DNA of 64,000 bases from Pseudomonas sp. Irchel 3H7 (GCF_900187605.1 NZ_FYEA01000012.1:156448-220447); one strand, 5' to 3'; shown: positions 41,290 to 49,045, numbered from the stretch's first letter. The notes: a model not told the origin generated them from the sequence alone. A program made the numbers and translations.

Positions 41290-42576
41290 ATGTTGAACAA
41301 GCGAATCAGTCTGATCGCACTGGGGATGTTGAGCGCCACTCAGGCCATGGCTAACGACCAGGCCGAGTCCAAGGGTTTTGTTGAAGACAGCAGCCTCAAA
41401 GTGCTGCTGCGCAATGCCTACATCAATCGTGATTACAAAGACGGCAACAAAGACAAAGCCGAGTGGGGCCAAGCGGCCATCGGTACGTTCTCGTCCGGCT
41501 TCACCCAAGGCACCGTGGGTGTCGGTGTCGACGCTTTCGGTCTGTACGCACTGCGTCTGGACGGCGGCAAGGGCCGTAGCGGCGCCGGTGGTATCGATTT
41601 CTTCAAGCAGGAAAATGACGGTCGCGCGAACCATGACATAGCCAAGGGCGGTGCCGCGGTGAAGTTCCGCTTCTCCAACACCGTGTTGACCTACGGCGAC
41701 CAGATGCCGGCCCTGCCAGTGCTGAGCTACGACAATGTGCGCCTGCTGCCGGAAAGCTACACCGGTACCCTGATCACTTCTAAAGAGATCAAAGGCCTGG
41801 AACTGAACGCCGGTCGTTTCACCGCCGAATCGCGCAAGAGCGACGAAGGCCGTGACAGCGGTGGTCTGAAGTCGATCAACGTGTTGGGCGGTAGCTACCA
41901 GTTCACTGAAAACTTCAAAGGCGCGCTCTACGCGTCCGACGTCGAAGACGTATTGAAGAAACAATACGTGAACGCCAACTACGTGTTGCCGTTCAACAAG
42001 GATCAGTCGCTGACCCTGGACTTCAACGGTTACCGCACCAAGCTGGACAACTCTTATGTCCGCGAAAACGGGGTAACCGGCGACGACAACAAGATCTGGA
42101 GCCTGGCCGCAACCTTCGCTACCGGCCCGCACTCGTTCACCGTGGCGCACCAGCGTTCCACCGGCGACAGCAACCTCGGTTACGCCTACGGCGGTTACCA
42201 GAAAGATCAAGGTCGTGTCGGTGACGGCGGTAACTCCATCTACCTGGCCAACTCCTACTGGTCCGACTTCAACGCTGAAGACGAACGCAGCTGGCAGCTG
42301 GGCTACGGCCTGGATTTCGGCGCATTCGGCGTACCGGGTCTGAGCTACAACTTCGCTTACGTGCGTGGCGACAACATCACCACCTCCACCAGCGAAGGCG
42401 GCACCGAGCGCGAGATCTTCAACCAGTTCAAATACGTCGTGCAGTCTGGCCCGGCCAAAGACCTGAGCGTGAAATTGCGCAGCTCGATCCTGCGTGTTTC
42501 GCAGAAATCCAGCGAGTACAACGTCAGCGGTAACGAACTGCGTGTATTCGTGGACTACCCGATCAACATCTTCTGA
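41290..42576 (+). CDS. OprD-family outer-membrane porin
   Basis: The 428-residue protein has a signal peptide (MLNKRISLIALGMLSATQAM, cut after ANA/MAN) and an 18-strand barrel of the OprD/OccK type. Characteristic blocks are FVEDSSLKVLLRNAY, TYGDQMPALPVLSYDNVRLL and the terminal LRVFVDYPINIF. OprD-family porins take up amino acids or aromatic acids; which one this takes up is not visible. The frame is open back to 41089, but the signal peptide and an AAGGAAAAC site fix the ATG at 41290. Confidence 0.92.
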   Translation: MLNKRISLIALGMLSATQAMANDQAESKGFVEDSSLKVLLRNAYINRDYKDGNKDKAEWGQAAIGTFSSGFTQGTVGVGVDAFGLYALRLDGGKGRSGAGGIDFFKQENDGRANHDIAKGGAAVKFRFSNTVLTYGDQMPALPVLSYDNVRLLPESYTGTLITSKEIKGLELNAGRFTAESRKSDEGRDSGGLKSINVLGGSYQFTENFKGALYASDVEDVLKKQYVNANYVLPFNKDQSLTLDFNGYRTKLDNSYVRENGVTGDDNKIWSLAATFATGPHSFTVAHQRSTGDSNLGYAYGGYQKDQGRVGDGGNSIYLANSYWSDFNAEDERSWQLGYGLDFGAFGVPGLSYNFAYVRGDNITTSTSEGGTEREIFNQFKYVVQSGPAKDLSVKLRSSILRVSQKSSEYNVSGNELRVFVDYPINIF

Positions 42577-42605
42577 TGCCTGATCAAGTGTAAGAAACAT
42601 GAGAA

Positions 42606-42633
42606 AAACCCCGACTGGTTCGGGGTTTTTTTT
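42606..42633 (+). terminator. Terminator of the porin gene
   Basis: AACCCCGA and TCGGGGTT form a stem with a CTGGT loop, followed by a run of T residues. Confidence 0.9.
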
Positions 42634-42808
42634 CGACGGTTTTTCGATGAAAACCGGAAAAAACCTGTGTTTTTGTCATGTAAAAGTTGTTTTTAAGTGG
42701 CTGTAAACGCCGTTTCAAACAGGGCTTTAAATGCCTGAAATTCTTTCTCATGGACGCAATTTCTCCACCTAATAGATTAGGCCGCTCAACGCAGCGGAGA
42801 ATTTGGTA

Positions 42809-43555
42809 ATGATCGTTTTGAACAGAGAAGTGGGCGAATCGCTACGGCGCGACAAATATGTCAACGTCCAGGGTGGTGACTTCAATCTCTACGGTCATTT
42901 TGCCGACTTCGTCAGACTGACCAAAAGTTGGGAAAACATGGAGCCTGACAGTTACTACGGTCAGGCCGAAGCCGGCATGCGTTACCGTCGTTACAGCGAC
43001 TTTGAGTACAACCCGAAAACCCGCGAGCTCAAGCAACTCGAACATCGCGCCTACGTGCAGTCGAAAGAGAACAACGCCTATGTCGGCGGCCTCGTGCGAC
43101 ACTTTCAGGACTTCTCCGACGAAGTGATTACTTCACCGGTGATGCGCAGCCTGATCGACACCGATTTCGAAGTGTACAAAAGCGTACTGCCGGAAGAGCT
43201 GCACGATGAAATCTGGCAGTGCCAGATCCATCAGATCCGCATCGAGATCAAACCCGGCAAACAACTGGAAATCACCCCTGAAGGCATTCACTGCGACGGC
43301 TATCCGTTCAGCGGTGTGCACTTCTGGGGCCGCAATAACGTCGAGGGTGCGGAGAGTCGTCTGTACGACATCCACGAGCATCAACTGGCGTCGACCACTT
43401 ACCAGGAAATTCTCGACACCACCTACTTCCTCGATCGCGATATGCGCCACTACGTGACCCCGGCCCGCAACCCGCACACTCATGCGATGGCGTACCGGCA
43501 GATTCTGGCGATTTCCTTCTCGCGGCCCGGGACCGCTTTCGACATTGTTCGCTAA
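42809..43555 (+). CDS. 2OG-Fe(II) dioxygenase (isoleucine hydroxylase-like)
   Basis: The 248-residue protein belongs to the 2OG-Fe dioxygenase family (PF10014 type) that includes L-isoleucine 4-hydroxylase. The HxD iron ligands are seen in EGIHCDGYPFSGVHFWGRNN and a distal histidine in the C-terminal third. It uses 2-oxoglutarate and oxygen to hydroxylate a substrate, by analogy a free amino acid. It is the first gene of a group with a GNAT enzyme and AzlCD. GGAGA precedes the ATG at 42809. Confidence 0.82.
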   Translation: MIVLNREVGESLRRDKYVNVQGGDFNLYGHFADFVRLTKSWENMEPDSYYGQAEAGMRYRRYSDFEYNPKTRELKQLEHRAYVQSKENNAYVGGLVRHFQDFSDEVITSPVMRSLIDTDFEVYKSVLPEELHDEIWQCQIHQIRIEIKPGKQLEITPEGIHCDGYPFSGVHFWGRNNVEGAESRLYDIHEHQLASTTYQEILDTTYFLDRDMRHYVTPARNPHTHAMAYRQILAISFSRPGTAFDIVR

Positions 43556-44012
43556 TCAGATCACCCCAATCGATGGCGTCGAATGCTCGACGCCGGTGGT
43601 GCTGCGACGCGCCACGGCCAAGGATGCGCAGCGCATGGAGCGCTTCTTCCGCCAGTTCGACGAAGTGTCCTTCTGCGAATGGCAGGACGCCAAGTGCCTG
43701 CGCGGCGTGCTGATCCAGAAAACCACCACGGCCTATCTCGCCTTCGACATCGCCGGCGAAATCGTCGGCGCGGTGCTCGGCGGCATGCTCGGCAGTCGCG
43801 GCACCATCAATCATCTGGCCGTCAGCCCGCGCTATCGCAGCCAGGGCGTCGGTCAACGTCTGGTTGAAGCGGCGTCTTCCGACATGAAGCGTGTCGGTGT
43901 GTTGCGGATGTTTCTGTTCGTTGACGATGCTAACCTCGCGGGCAAGCGATTCTGGACTGCCCAGGGTTTTTGCGAGCCTCATGGCGAACGGACATTTGAG
44001 AGGGATCTATGA
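43545..44012 (+). CDS. GNAT-family N-acetyltransferase
   Basis: The product is a GNAT acetyltransferase with the acetyl-CoA loop HLAVSPRYRSQGVGQRLVEA. The start is uncertain. A TTG at 43545 gives 155 residues that begin FANQITPIDGVECS and overlap the dioxygenase tail by 11 bases; the first ATG is at 43482, but the extra part looks like out-of-frame dioxygenase sequence. Its 3' end overlaps azlC. The acceptor substrate is unknown; a modified amino acid is possible from context. Confidence 0.82.
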   Translation: MFANQITPIDGVECSTPVVLRRATAKDAQRMERFFRQFDEVSFCEWQDAKCLRGVLIQKTTTAYLAFDIAGEIVGAVLGGMLGSRGTINHLAVSPRYRSQGVGQRLVEAASSDMKRVGVLRMFLFVDDANLAGKRFWTAQGFCEPHGERTFERDL

Positions 44013-44725
44013 ATGAAACGTCCGGCAGTGCGCCGCTGATGGCTGCCCATCAGCCATCGCGCACGTTTGCCGAAGCCAGCCCGGTCGTCGCCGGCTACTT
44101 CACGGTGTCATTCGTGTTCGGGCTGATGGCCGTCAACGCAGGCTTGCCGATGTGGCTGCCGGTGGCGATGTGTTTGTTCGTGTATGCCGGCGCTTCGCAA
44201 TTCGCCGCATTGGCGCTGATCTCAAGTGGAGCGTCGCTGACCACCATCGTACTGACCACGTTCCTGATCAACGCGCGACACATGCTGATGTCGGTGTACA
44301 TGGCCAAGGCCCTGCGCGCACTCGGCTTGAGTCGCATGGAGCGTTGGGCTTACGCCGGTGGCCTGACGGACGAATCCTTCGCTTTCCACAGCGTTAAACT
44401 CGGCACGGGTGCGCCGGTCAATGTGCGTTATCTGATCGGCTTCAATCTGTTCTGCCACACCTCGTGGGTGCTCGGCGGTTTGCTTGGCGCGGTTTGCGCG
44501 CAGTACGCGGCGCACCTGATCAAATATCAGCTCGACTACGCCCTGACGGCGATGATGCTCTACGTGCTGGTGTCGCTGTGCAACACGCGCAACAAACTCA
44601 TCGCCGCCGCTGCTGCCGTGCTGTGCATGGGCGCGCTGAGCCTGGTCGGCAGTTCGCCGTTCAATGTGTTTATCGCCACGTTTGTGGGCTGCGGAGTGGG
44701 TGTATGCCTGACCAAACGTTCCTGA
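44009..44725 (+). CDS. azlC: AzlC-family branched-chain amino acid exporter subunit
   Basis: The 238-residue membrane protein has the AzlC pattern (VSFVFGLMAVNAGLPMWLPV, then FVYAGASQFAALALI) and about seven hydrophobic segments. AzlCD pairs export branched-chain amino acids or analogues. It overlaps the GNAT gene by four bases and azlD by 22. Confidence 0.9.
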   Translation: MNETSGSAPLMAAHQPSRTFAEASPVVAGYFTVSFVFGLMAVNAGLPMWLPVAMCLFVYAGASQFAALALISSGASLTTIVLTTFLINARHMLMSVYMAKALRALGLSRMERWAYAGGLTDESFAFHSVKLGTGAPVNVRYLIGFNLFCHTSWVLGGLLGAVCAQYAAHLIKYQLDYALTAMMLYVLVSLCNTRNKLIAAAAAVLCMGALSLVGSSPFNVFIATFVGCGVGVCLTKRS

Positions 44726-45021
44726 TTCTGGTGGTCGCGCTGATGATGGCCGTGACTTTCCTGCCACGCGCCTTGCCCCTGCAAGTCAACACCGAGCACT
44801 GGCCGCCGTTTATTGCGCGGGCGCTGGAATACCTGCCGGTGGCGATCGTCGCTGCGATCAGCCTGACACCCTTATTGATCAAGGATCAGCACATACAGCT
44901 CGATCGCCCGGAATTCTATGCCGCGATTCCGACGTTGCTATGTGCGTATTTCAGCAAAAACCTCTTTCTCAGTGTGGCGGTTGGGACGGCTGCGTACATT
45001 GCGCTCGGCTCGTTCATGTAA
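44704..45021 (+). CDS. azlD: AzlD-family transporter subunit
   Basis: The 105-residue membrane protein has four hydrophobic segments (FLILVVALMMAVTFLPRALP; EYLPVAIVAAISLTPLL; FYAAIPTLLCAYFSK; VAVGTAAYIALGSFM), the AzlD pattern. Its start lies inside azlC. Its last 84 bp overlap the convergent LysR gene on the other strand. Confidence 0.88.
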   Translation: MPDQTFLILVVALMMAVTFLPRALPLQVNTEHWPPFIARALEYLPVAIVAAISLTPLLIKDQHIQLDRPEFYAAIPTLLCAYFSKNLFLSVAVGTAAYIALGSFM

Positions 45022-45864
45022 CGGCAGATCGACGACGTCGCTCAACGCCTGATTGGACAATTCCGGATTGTTCACTGCCAGGCGCACTTCGAGGAAATCC
45101 TCGAACCCGGGGAAAATCGTCAGGCCGTTCTTTTGCGCGGCCTCACGCGAAACCATGCCGACCGCGTCCATCTGCGTGATCAGCGACAGCGTCAGGGTCT
45201 CGCTGCACGAATAGACCATGCGCTGACCGTTCTCGTGATTGCCCAGCCCGGCGTCGAGAAAACGCAAAAAGCTGTGGGAATACGGACAATCTTCTGCAGG
45301 ACGTACCTGGAACTTGTTGCCCAGCAAGGTCAGCGGATCATTCTCCTGACCGCAATGCGCACCGACCACCTGCACCTGCACATCCGGCAAGACAATGCTC
45401 GGTAAACCTGGCCGCTGCGGACCGATCAGCACCGCCAGGTCGAAGTCTTCATTCTTCAGCTTACTGAGGTTTTCCATCGACTCGGCGTAGCTGAACTCCA
45501 TCTGATAATCGGGAAACACCTCGATCAGGCGCCCGATCATTCGCCGGTTGAAGTCAGTTGATAAGGTGTTGTTCAACGCAACCTTCAACGTCCGCTGCCC
45601 CGGCACTTTCAGCGCCTCGACCTTTTCTTCCATCTGTCGCGTGGCAATCAGCACTTTGTCCATATACGGCGTCAGCTCAGTGCCTTGCGGCGTCAGCGTC
45701 AGCCCTTTGTTGGAACGTCGAAACAAGCGGAAACCGAACTGCTCTTCGACCTTGTTCAACTGCGCGGCCAGCGCCTGCACGGTCAGGCACGAATGCTCGG
45801 CTGCGGCCGACAAAGAGCCGGTCTGCACGATGCGCATGAGGTTGCGTAAGGTTCTGCTATCCAT
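44938..45864 (-). CDS. LysR-family regulator
   Basis: The 308-residue regulator has the N-terminal helix-turn-helix (LMRIVQTGSLSAAAEHSCLT, then VQALAAQLNKVEEQFGFRLF) and a substrate-binding domain. It is convergent to the dioxygenase-GNAT-AzlCD group, overlaps azlD by 84 bp and ends in a basic arginine-rich tail. Regulation of the adjacent group is likely but not shown. Confidence 0.9.
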   Translation of the reverse strand: MDSRTLRNLMRIVQTGSLSAAAEHSCLTVQALAAQLNKVEEQFGFRLFRRSNKGLTLTPQGTELTPYMDKVLIATRQMEEKVEALKVPGQRTLKVALNNTLSTDFNRRMIGRLIEVFPDYQMEFSYAESMENLSKLKNEDFDLAVLIGPQRPGLPSIVLPDVQVQVVGAHCGQENDPLTLLGNKFQVRPAEDCPYSHSFLRFLDAGLGNHENGQRMVYSCSETLTLSLITQMDAVGMVSREAAQKNGLTIFPGFEDFLEVRLAVNNPELSNQALSDVVDLPLHERAERNVRSRPNRHTEKEVFAEIRT

Positions 45865-46284
45865 GGGTAATGCCCTCTGAAGTGGGCTGGGTATTGTTGT
45901 TTACGAGACTGCCGGTCAGGCGCCATATGCTGGCTATATTCCTGTACCTGAGCATAGTTGTCGCGGGTTTAGTAGCGAATTGATGCCCCCGCCGATGGCT
46001 GGAGGCTGACACAGGATCGGGGTTTTTAGTGACGTGGGGGTGATGGGGGTCAAAAAAAGTGCTTGGTTTTGGTGCGTAGCGGCGATTTTTCACGGGGAAA
46101 CGGCTGACAACGTTAGTGGTTTTGGCCTGCGAAATACGTGGATGCGTCTTAGGCGAACTTGCGACCGAGCTGATAGCGGCGACTCGTCAAAGCAGATGAA
46201 GTAGCAGTGGGGAGGCATCATGCCTATGTGGCTACAGATCTGTGTGAGGTAAGCGAAGTGATTGCATCAAAAGAAGCGGCCGAT
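45865..46284. other. Intergenic stretch without recognised gene
   Basis: About 420 bp between the LysR gene and the toxin-antitoxin patch. It has lower GC than its surroundings and no convincing start with ribosome binding site. It is the likely left edge of the accessory region. Confidence 0.5.
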
Positions 46285-46485
46285 ATGGAGTGCCAAGTTG
46301 GCAACAGGCTTCATCACGTTATTGAAATTCAAGAGCAACCGTCCATTGCACGAATTCCTACGGACAAGACTGCCCAAGCCATGTTGGAAGCACGAACTAT
46401 TCGGCAGCGGTTCGATTCGGTCGACGAAATGCTCAAATCCGGTCATATCCGAATCCCAATCAATGGGGAATGTGGTAACCAGTAA
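46285..46485 (+). pseudogene. RelB/DinJ antitoxin C-terminal remnant
   Basis: The frame encodes IARIPTDKTAQAMLEARTI followed by RQRFDSVDEMLKSG, which resembles the C-terminal half of RelB/DinJ-type antitoxins (IPNxxTxxAMxEAR...RFxSxDELL). The N-terminal ribbon-helix-helix part is absent and no RelE/YafQ partner follows. A remnant is the best reading. Confidence 0.45.
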
Positions 46486-46561
46486 TACGCTTACGGAGCT
46501 TTTTTATCGATTTATTCGTATATGTACTAGTATCAAAGCAAGACAAATCTGGAGAGGCTCA

Positions 46562-46969
46562 ATGACTACCTCATCCCCAGCCCTCACTCCACGCGAACAA
46601 CTCGACGCCCCCGAAGCCGGCCGCGTTGCGCTGAAGTTCTTCTTCAACCTTATGGAGCGTTGGGGCTGCAGCGCAGAGCAGCAACGCACATTACTCGGCG
46701 GCGTTGGTAACACCACGTTCTACAAATACAAACATCTGCCGAACATACGTCTGCCTAACGACACCCTTGAGCGCATCTCCTACCTGATGGGCATTCACAA
46801 GGCGTTGAGCATCATCTTCAGCAATAACCGTGAGCGCGCCTATACGTGGGTCAGCAGTCCAAACACAGCGGCGCCGTTCAACGGGCAAACTGCATTGGAT
46901 TACATGCTGGCGGGGAGAGTGATCGACATCGCCGATGTGCGTCGCTATCTCGATGGGGTACGCGGTTGA
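46562..46969 (+). CDS. Xre/MbcA/ParS-family antitoxin of the RES pair
   Basis: The 135-residue protein carries the Xre-MbcA-ParS toxin-binding domain (GRVALKFFFNLMERWGCSAE, then NDTLERISYLMGIHKALSII and WVSSPNTAAPFNGQTALDYM). It is the usual partner of RES-domain toxins. A GGAGAGG site precedes the ATG. The TTG start of the toxin overlaps its stop by four bases (TTGA). Confidence 0.9.
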   Translation: MTTSSPALTPREQLDAPEAGRVALKFFFNLMERWGCSAEQQRTLLGGVGNTTFYKYKHLPNIRLPNDTLERISYLMGIHKALSIIFSNNRERAYTWVSSPNTAAPFNGQTALDYMLAGRVIDIADVRRYLDGVRG

Positions 46970-47646
46970 AGGCGCCCGATTTGGTTGATGTGGCGTGGAC
47001 GCGAGCCTATCGGATCGTCAACAGCAGCTTCCCGCCGATTGCGTTGTTCGAAGACGTGCTCGATCCCGAAGATCTGGAAGTTGCCTACGCAATTGAAGCG
47101 CTGACCAATGATCGTCTGATCGAGCAGGCCGGGGTACTTGCCCGAGTGCGACCCGAAGACCGACTCTCTGGCCCCGGCTCGACTCCGGTGATGGCTGCGT
47201 TTACTCATATTGGCAAACGCAGTCGTTTCTGTGACGGCACCTTCGGCGTTTACTACGCTGCGAGCAGTCAGGCTGCGGCCATCGCCGAGACCTGTTATCA
47301 CCAGGAGCGATTTCTTGCGGCGACTCGGGAAGCGGATCTCGAGTTGACCATGCGGACTTACGTCAATCGGGTGGTTAAACCGCTACACGATATTCGCCAC
47401 GTTCACCCCGAGCTGCACAATCCGGATCCGGAGGCTTACGGGCGGTCTCAGCTATTCGCCCGTCAACTGCGCGAAACCGAGTCGTGGGGACTGCTCTACA
47501 ACAGCGTTCGCCAGCCTGGCCATGAATGCGTTGCCGCGTTTCGGCCGCCAGCGGTATCGATTCCGAAGCAGGGCAAGCATCTGCGTTATGTGTGGAGCGC
47601 GAGTCAGCAGAAGATTTCGTTTGTGCTTGAAATCAGTCAGGTCTGA
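46966..47646 (+). CDS. RES-domain NAD+-degrading toxin
   Basis: The 226-residue protein has the RES domain (conserved arginine, glutamate and serine segments: AWTRAYRIVNSSFPP, IAETCYHQERFL, RETESWGLLYNSVRQPGHEC). Characterised relatives degrade NAD+ and stop growth. It begins with TTG at 46966, coupled to the antitoxin stop. A rare start here would keep toxin output below antitoxin output. Confidence 0.9.
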   Translation: MKAPDLVDVAWTRAYRIVNSSFPPIALFEDVLDPEDLEVAYAIEALTNDRLIEQAGVLARVRPEDRLSGPGSTPVMAAFTHIGKRSRFCDGTFGVYYAASSQAAAIAETCYHQERFLAATREADLELTMRTYVNRVVKPLHDIRHVHPELHNPDPEAYGRSQLFARQLRETESWGLLYNSVRQPGHECVAAFRPPAVSIPKQGKHLRYVWSASQQKISFVLEISQV

Positions 47647-47653
47647 AACGCAA

Positions 47654-47678
47654 AAGCCCTCGCATCGGCGAGGGCCTT
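47654..47678. terminator. Shared terminator between RES toxin and the DUF3077-like gene
   Basis: GCCCTCGC and GCGAGGGC pair around a four-base loop, with TTTT on the minus strand side. It lies between convergent genes. Confidence 0.65.
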
Positions 47679-47688
47679 ACACCGGTGT

Positions 47689-47970
47689 TTACATCAACGG
47701 TTTGTCCGGCGGCGCATCCATCACTTTCACCACATCATCGATCAGCGCTTTGCTCAATTCCTGCAAATACTGCGAGGCATAAGCGTGAAGATCAGGATCG
47801 CGCGAGACTGTGGAATCTGCGGTCAGTAGCTTGGAAATGTGAAGTAAATGTGAGGCGTGCGAGAGAGCGGCGATCACTGGAACGCCACGATTGGTGCGGA
47901 ACAGCGCTTGATTGGCCTGGAAGGAAAAGTGCGTGAGGCCTGGGGTTTTCAAATGGAGGTAGTCGGTCAT
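47689..47970 (-). CDS. DUF3077-like small protein
   Basis: The 93-residue protein has a pattern (RTNRGVPVIAALSHASHLLH, then ISKLLTADST and LQELSKALIDDVVKV) resembling the DUF3077 group of small pseudomonad proteins of unknown function. It has no signal peptide. Its ATG overlaps the stop of a 28-codon upstream ORF in an ATGA junction. The long structured RNA lies upstream of that ORF. Confidence 0.72.
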   Translation of the reverse strand: MTDYLHLKTPGLTHFSFQANQALFRTNRGVPVIAALSHASHLLHISKLLTADSTVSRDPDLHAYASQYLQELSKALIDDVVKVMDAPPDKPLM

Positions 47971-48053
47971 TTCGCTTCACCTGCCGTAAGGAAGTGTCGT
48001 GAGGTGACCGTTTCTGCAGCTCTGTGAATTGCTGATGGATCAATGGCATTCAT
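47967..48053 (-). CDS. 28-residue leader ORF coupled to the DUF3077-like gene
   Basis: The ORF begins MNAIDPSAIHRAAETVTSRH and ends in FLTAGEAK, then TGA overlapping the next ATG (ATGA). A strong AGGGAG site lies 8 bases before its ATG, better than the one before the 47970 gene. It is hydrophilic and not toxin-like. It is likely a real small ORF through which ribosomes reach the downstream gene. Confidence 0.6.
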   Translation of the reverse strand: MNAIDPSAIHRAAETVTSRHFLTAGEAK

Positions 48054-48060
48054 TTGTGAA

Positions 48061-48269
48061 CTCCCTGTATCAAATGAGAGCCGCCATTTTCGTTCTCAGG
48101 CGAAAGGGTGGCAGCTATGCGCAGGCTGAGAAACCGGAGATACAGGAACCCGGCAGACCCGAAGGTCTCCCACGCACAGCCGCCATTACACGTGGATGCG
48201 GGCACAAAAAAGCGCCGGCAATCGTGATTTGGGGCGCTGGTGCGCCTGTATCTTACGCGGGTTCTCAGG
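48061..48269 (-). ncRNA. Structured leader RNA, copy 2 (pseudoknot with repeated strands)
   Basis: On the minus strand, A (48269-48261) pairs with A' (48135-48126) and B (48253-48245) pairs perfectly with B' (48146-48138) over 9 bp. C (48185-48173) pairs with C' (48121-48109) over 13 bp including two G-U pairs, and AGACC-UUCG-GGUCU caps at 48168-48155. A hairpin (48238-48211) with a U-run at 48210-48205 lies between B and C. A, C and B words recur at 48100-48092, 48088-48079 and 48071-48064, the last overlapping the AGGGAG ribosome site. The order matches copy 1 at 12862-13062 while most stem sequences differ. Confidence 0.78.
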
Positions 48270-48427
48270 CCCGGTCGCTGAATAGGCAGCGACGAACTGA
48301 ACGGTAGCTTTGCGAGGGGCGAATGAGCAACGGTGGCTAGTAGTGGCTTGTCGTTACAACAGATTTCACAAGGCTTCGCGCCATGCATTTCGTCGATCTG
48401 TCCCTATAAACGTTTATGGTTTGTTTG

Positions 48428-48442
48428 TACGGCGTAGCCGTA
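48428..48442. promoter_or_regulatory. Palindrome TACGGCGTAGCCGTA upstream of the HigB-like toxin
   Basis: A perfect inverted repeat of six bases around a three-base spacer lies 12 bp before the toxin start. It is the expected position for an antitoxin operator. Confidence 0.65.
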
Positions 48443-48453
48443 TAGTCAGGTTC

Positions 48454-48771
48454 ATGTATACAATCATCGAAACGGAAATGTTCAAGCGCTATGCAGACGC
48501 CATATGGGTCGATGGTGAGCGCCATGAATTCATAAATTGGCTTGCTGCAAATCCTCTGGCTGGTGATGTCGTGCCTGGCAGTGGAGGTTTGCGCAAGGTG
48601 CGGTGGACTCGCACCGGCATGGGTAAGCGAGGCGGTACACGTGTCATTTATTACAACACGCTTTCTGAAGGTTCGATTTGGTTGCTCATTGCCTACACCA
48701 AGGCAAAGCTCGACAACTTGCCCGTAGCCTTCCTTAAGCAACTGAAGGAGGAAATCAGCGATGGTCGATGA
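48454..48771 (+). CDS. HigB/RelE-family toxin
   Basis: The 105-residue protein has the RelE/HigB fold pattern (GLRKVRWTRTGMGKRGGTRV, then IYYNTLSEGSIWLLIAYTKA and KLDNLPVAFLKQLKEEI). Such toxins cut mRNA on the ribosome. The gene overlaps the downstream antitoxin by 11 bp, in the toxin-first order typical of higBA. The start at 48454 is chosen because the upstream extension is not family-like. Confidence 0.9.
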   Translation: MYTIIETEMFKRYADAIWVDGERHEFINWLAANPLAGDVVPGSGGLRKVRWTRTGMGKRGGTRVIYYNTLSEGSIWLLIAYTKAKLDNLPVAFLKQLKEEISDGR

Positions 48772-49045
48772 ACTGGAGCAATTCCAGCAGGACTTGCTGG
48801 AATCTGTACGTCAGATGAAGGCTGGAAAGGCTGCGCGCGTGACTCAAGTGCCGCTCTCTGCGGCAGCAGAAGCGCGTGCCAAAGTGGGCGTTTCTCAAAG
48901 TGCGTTTGCCAAACTGATCGGTGTGAGTCTGCGGACTTTGCAGGATTGGGAGCAGGGTCGCCGGCAGCCGACGGGTGCGGCTCAAACTCTCCTTAGGGTC
49001 GCCCGCCAGCATCCGGAAGTTTTGCGGGATCTGCATCCTGCTTGA
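48761..49045 (+). CDS. NadS/HigA-like HTH antitoxin
   Basis: The 94-residue protein has an N-terminal helical segment (LEQFQQDLLESVRQMKAGKA) and a C-terminal XRE-type helix-turn-helix (VGVSQSAFAKLIGVSLRTLQ, then DWEQGRRQPTGAA). It neutralises the adjacent toxin and probably represses the operon through the palindrome at 48428. Confidence 0.9.
   Translation: MVDELEQFQQDLLESVRQMKAGKAARVTQVPLSAAAEARAKVGVSQSAFAKLIGVSLRTLQDWEQGRRQPTGAAQTLLRVARQHPEVLRDLHPA

Noticed and set aside
48050..48388. Minus-strand frame of 112 codons in the structured RNA region
   Set aside because: The translation spans the RNA stems, and copy 1 gives an unrelated peptide, so RNA structure and not protein is conserved.
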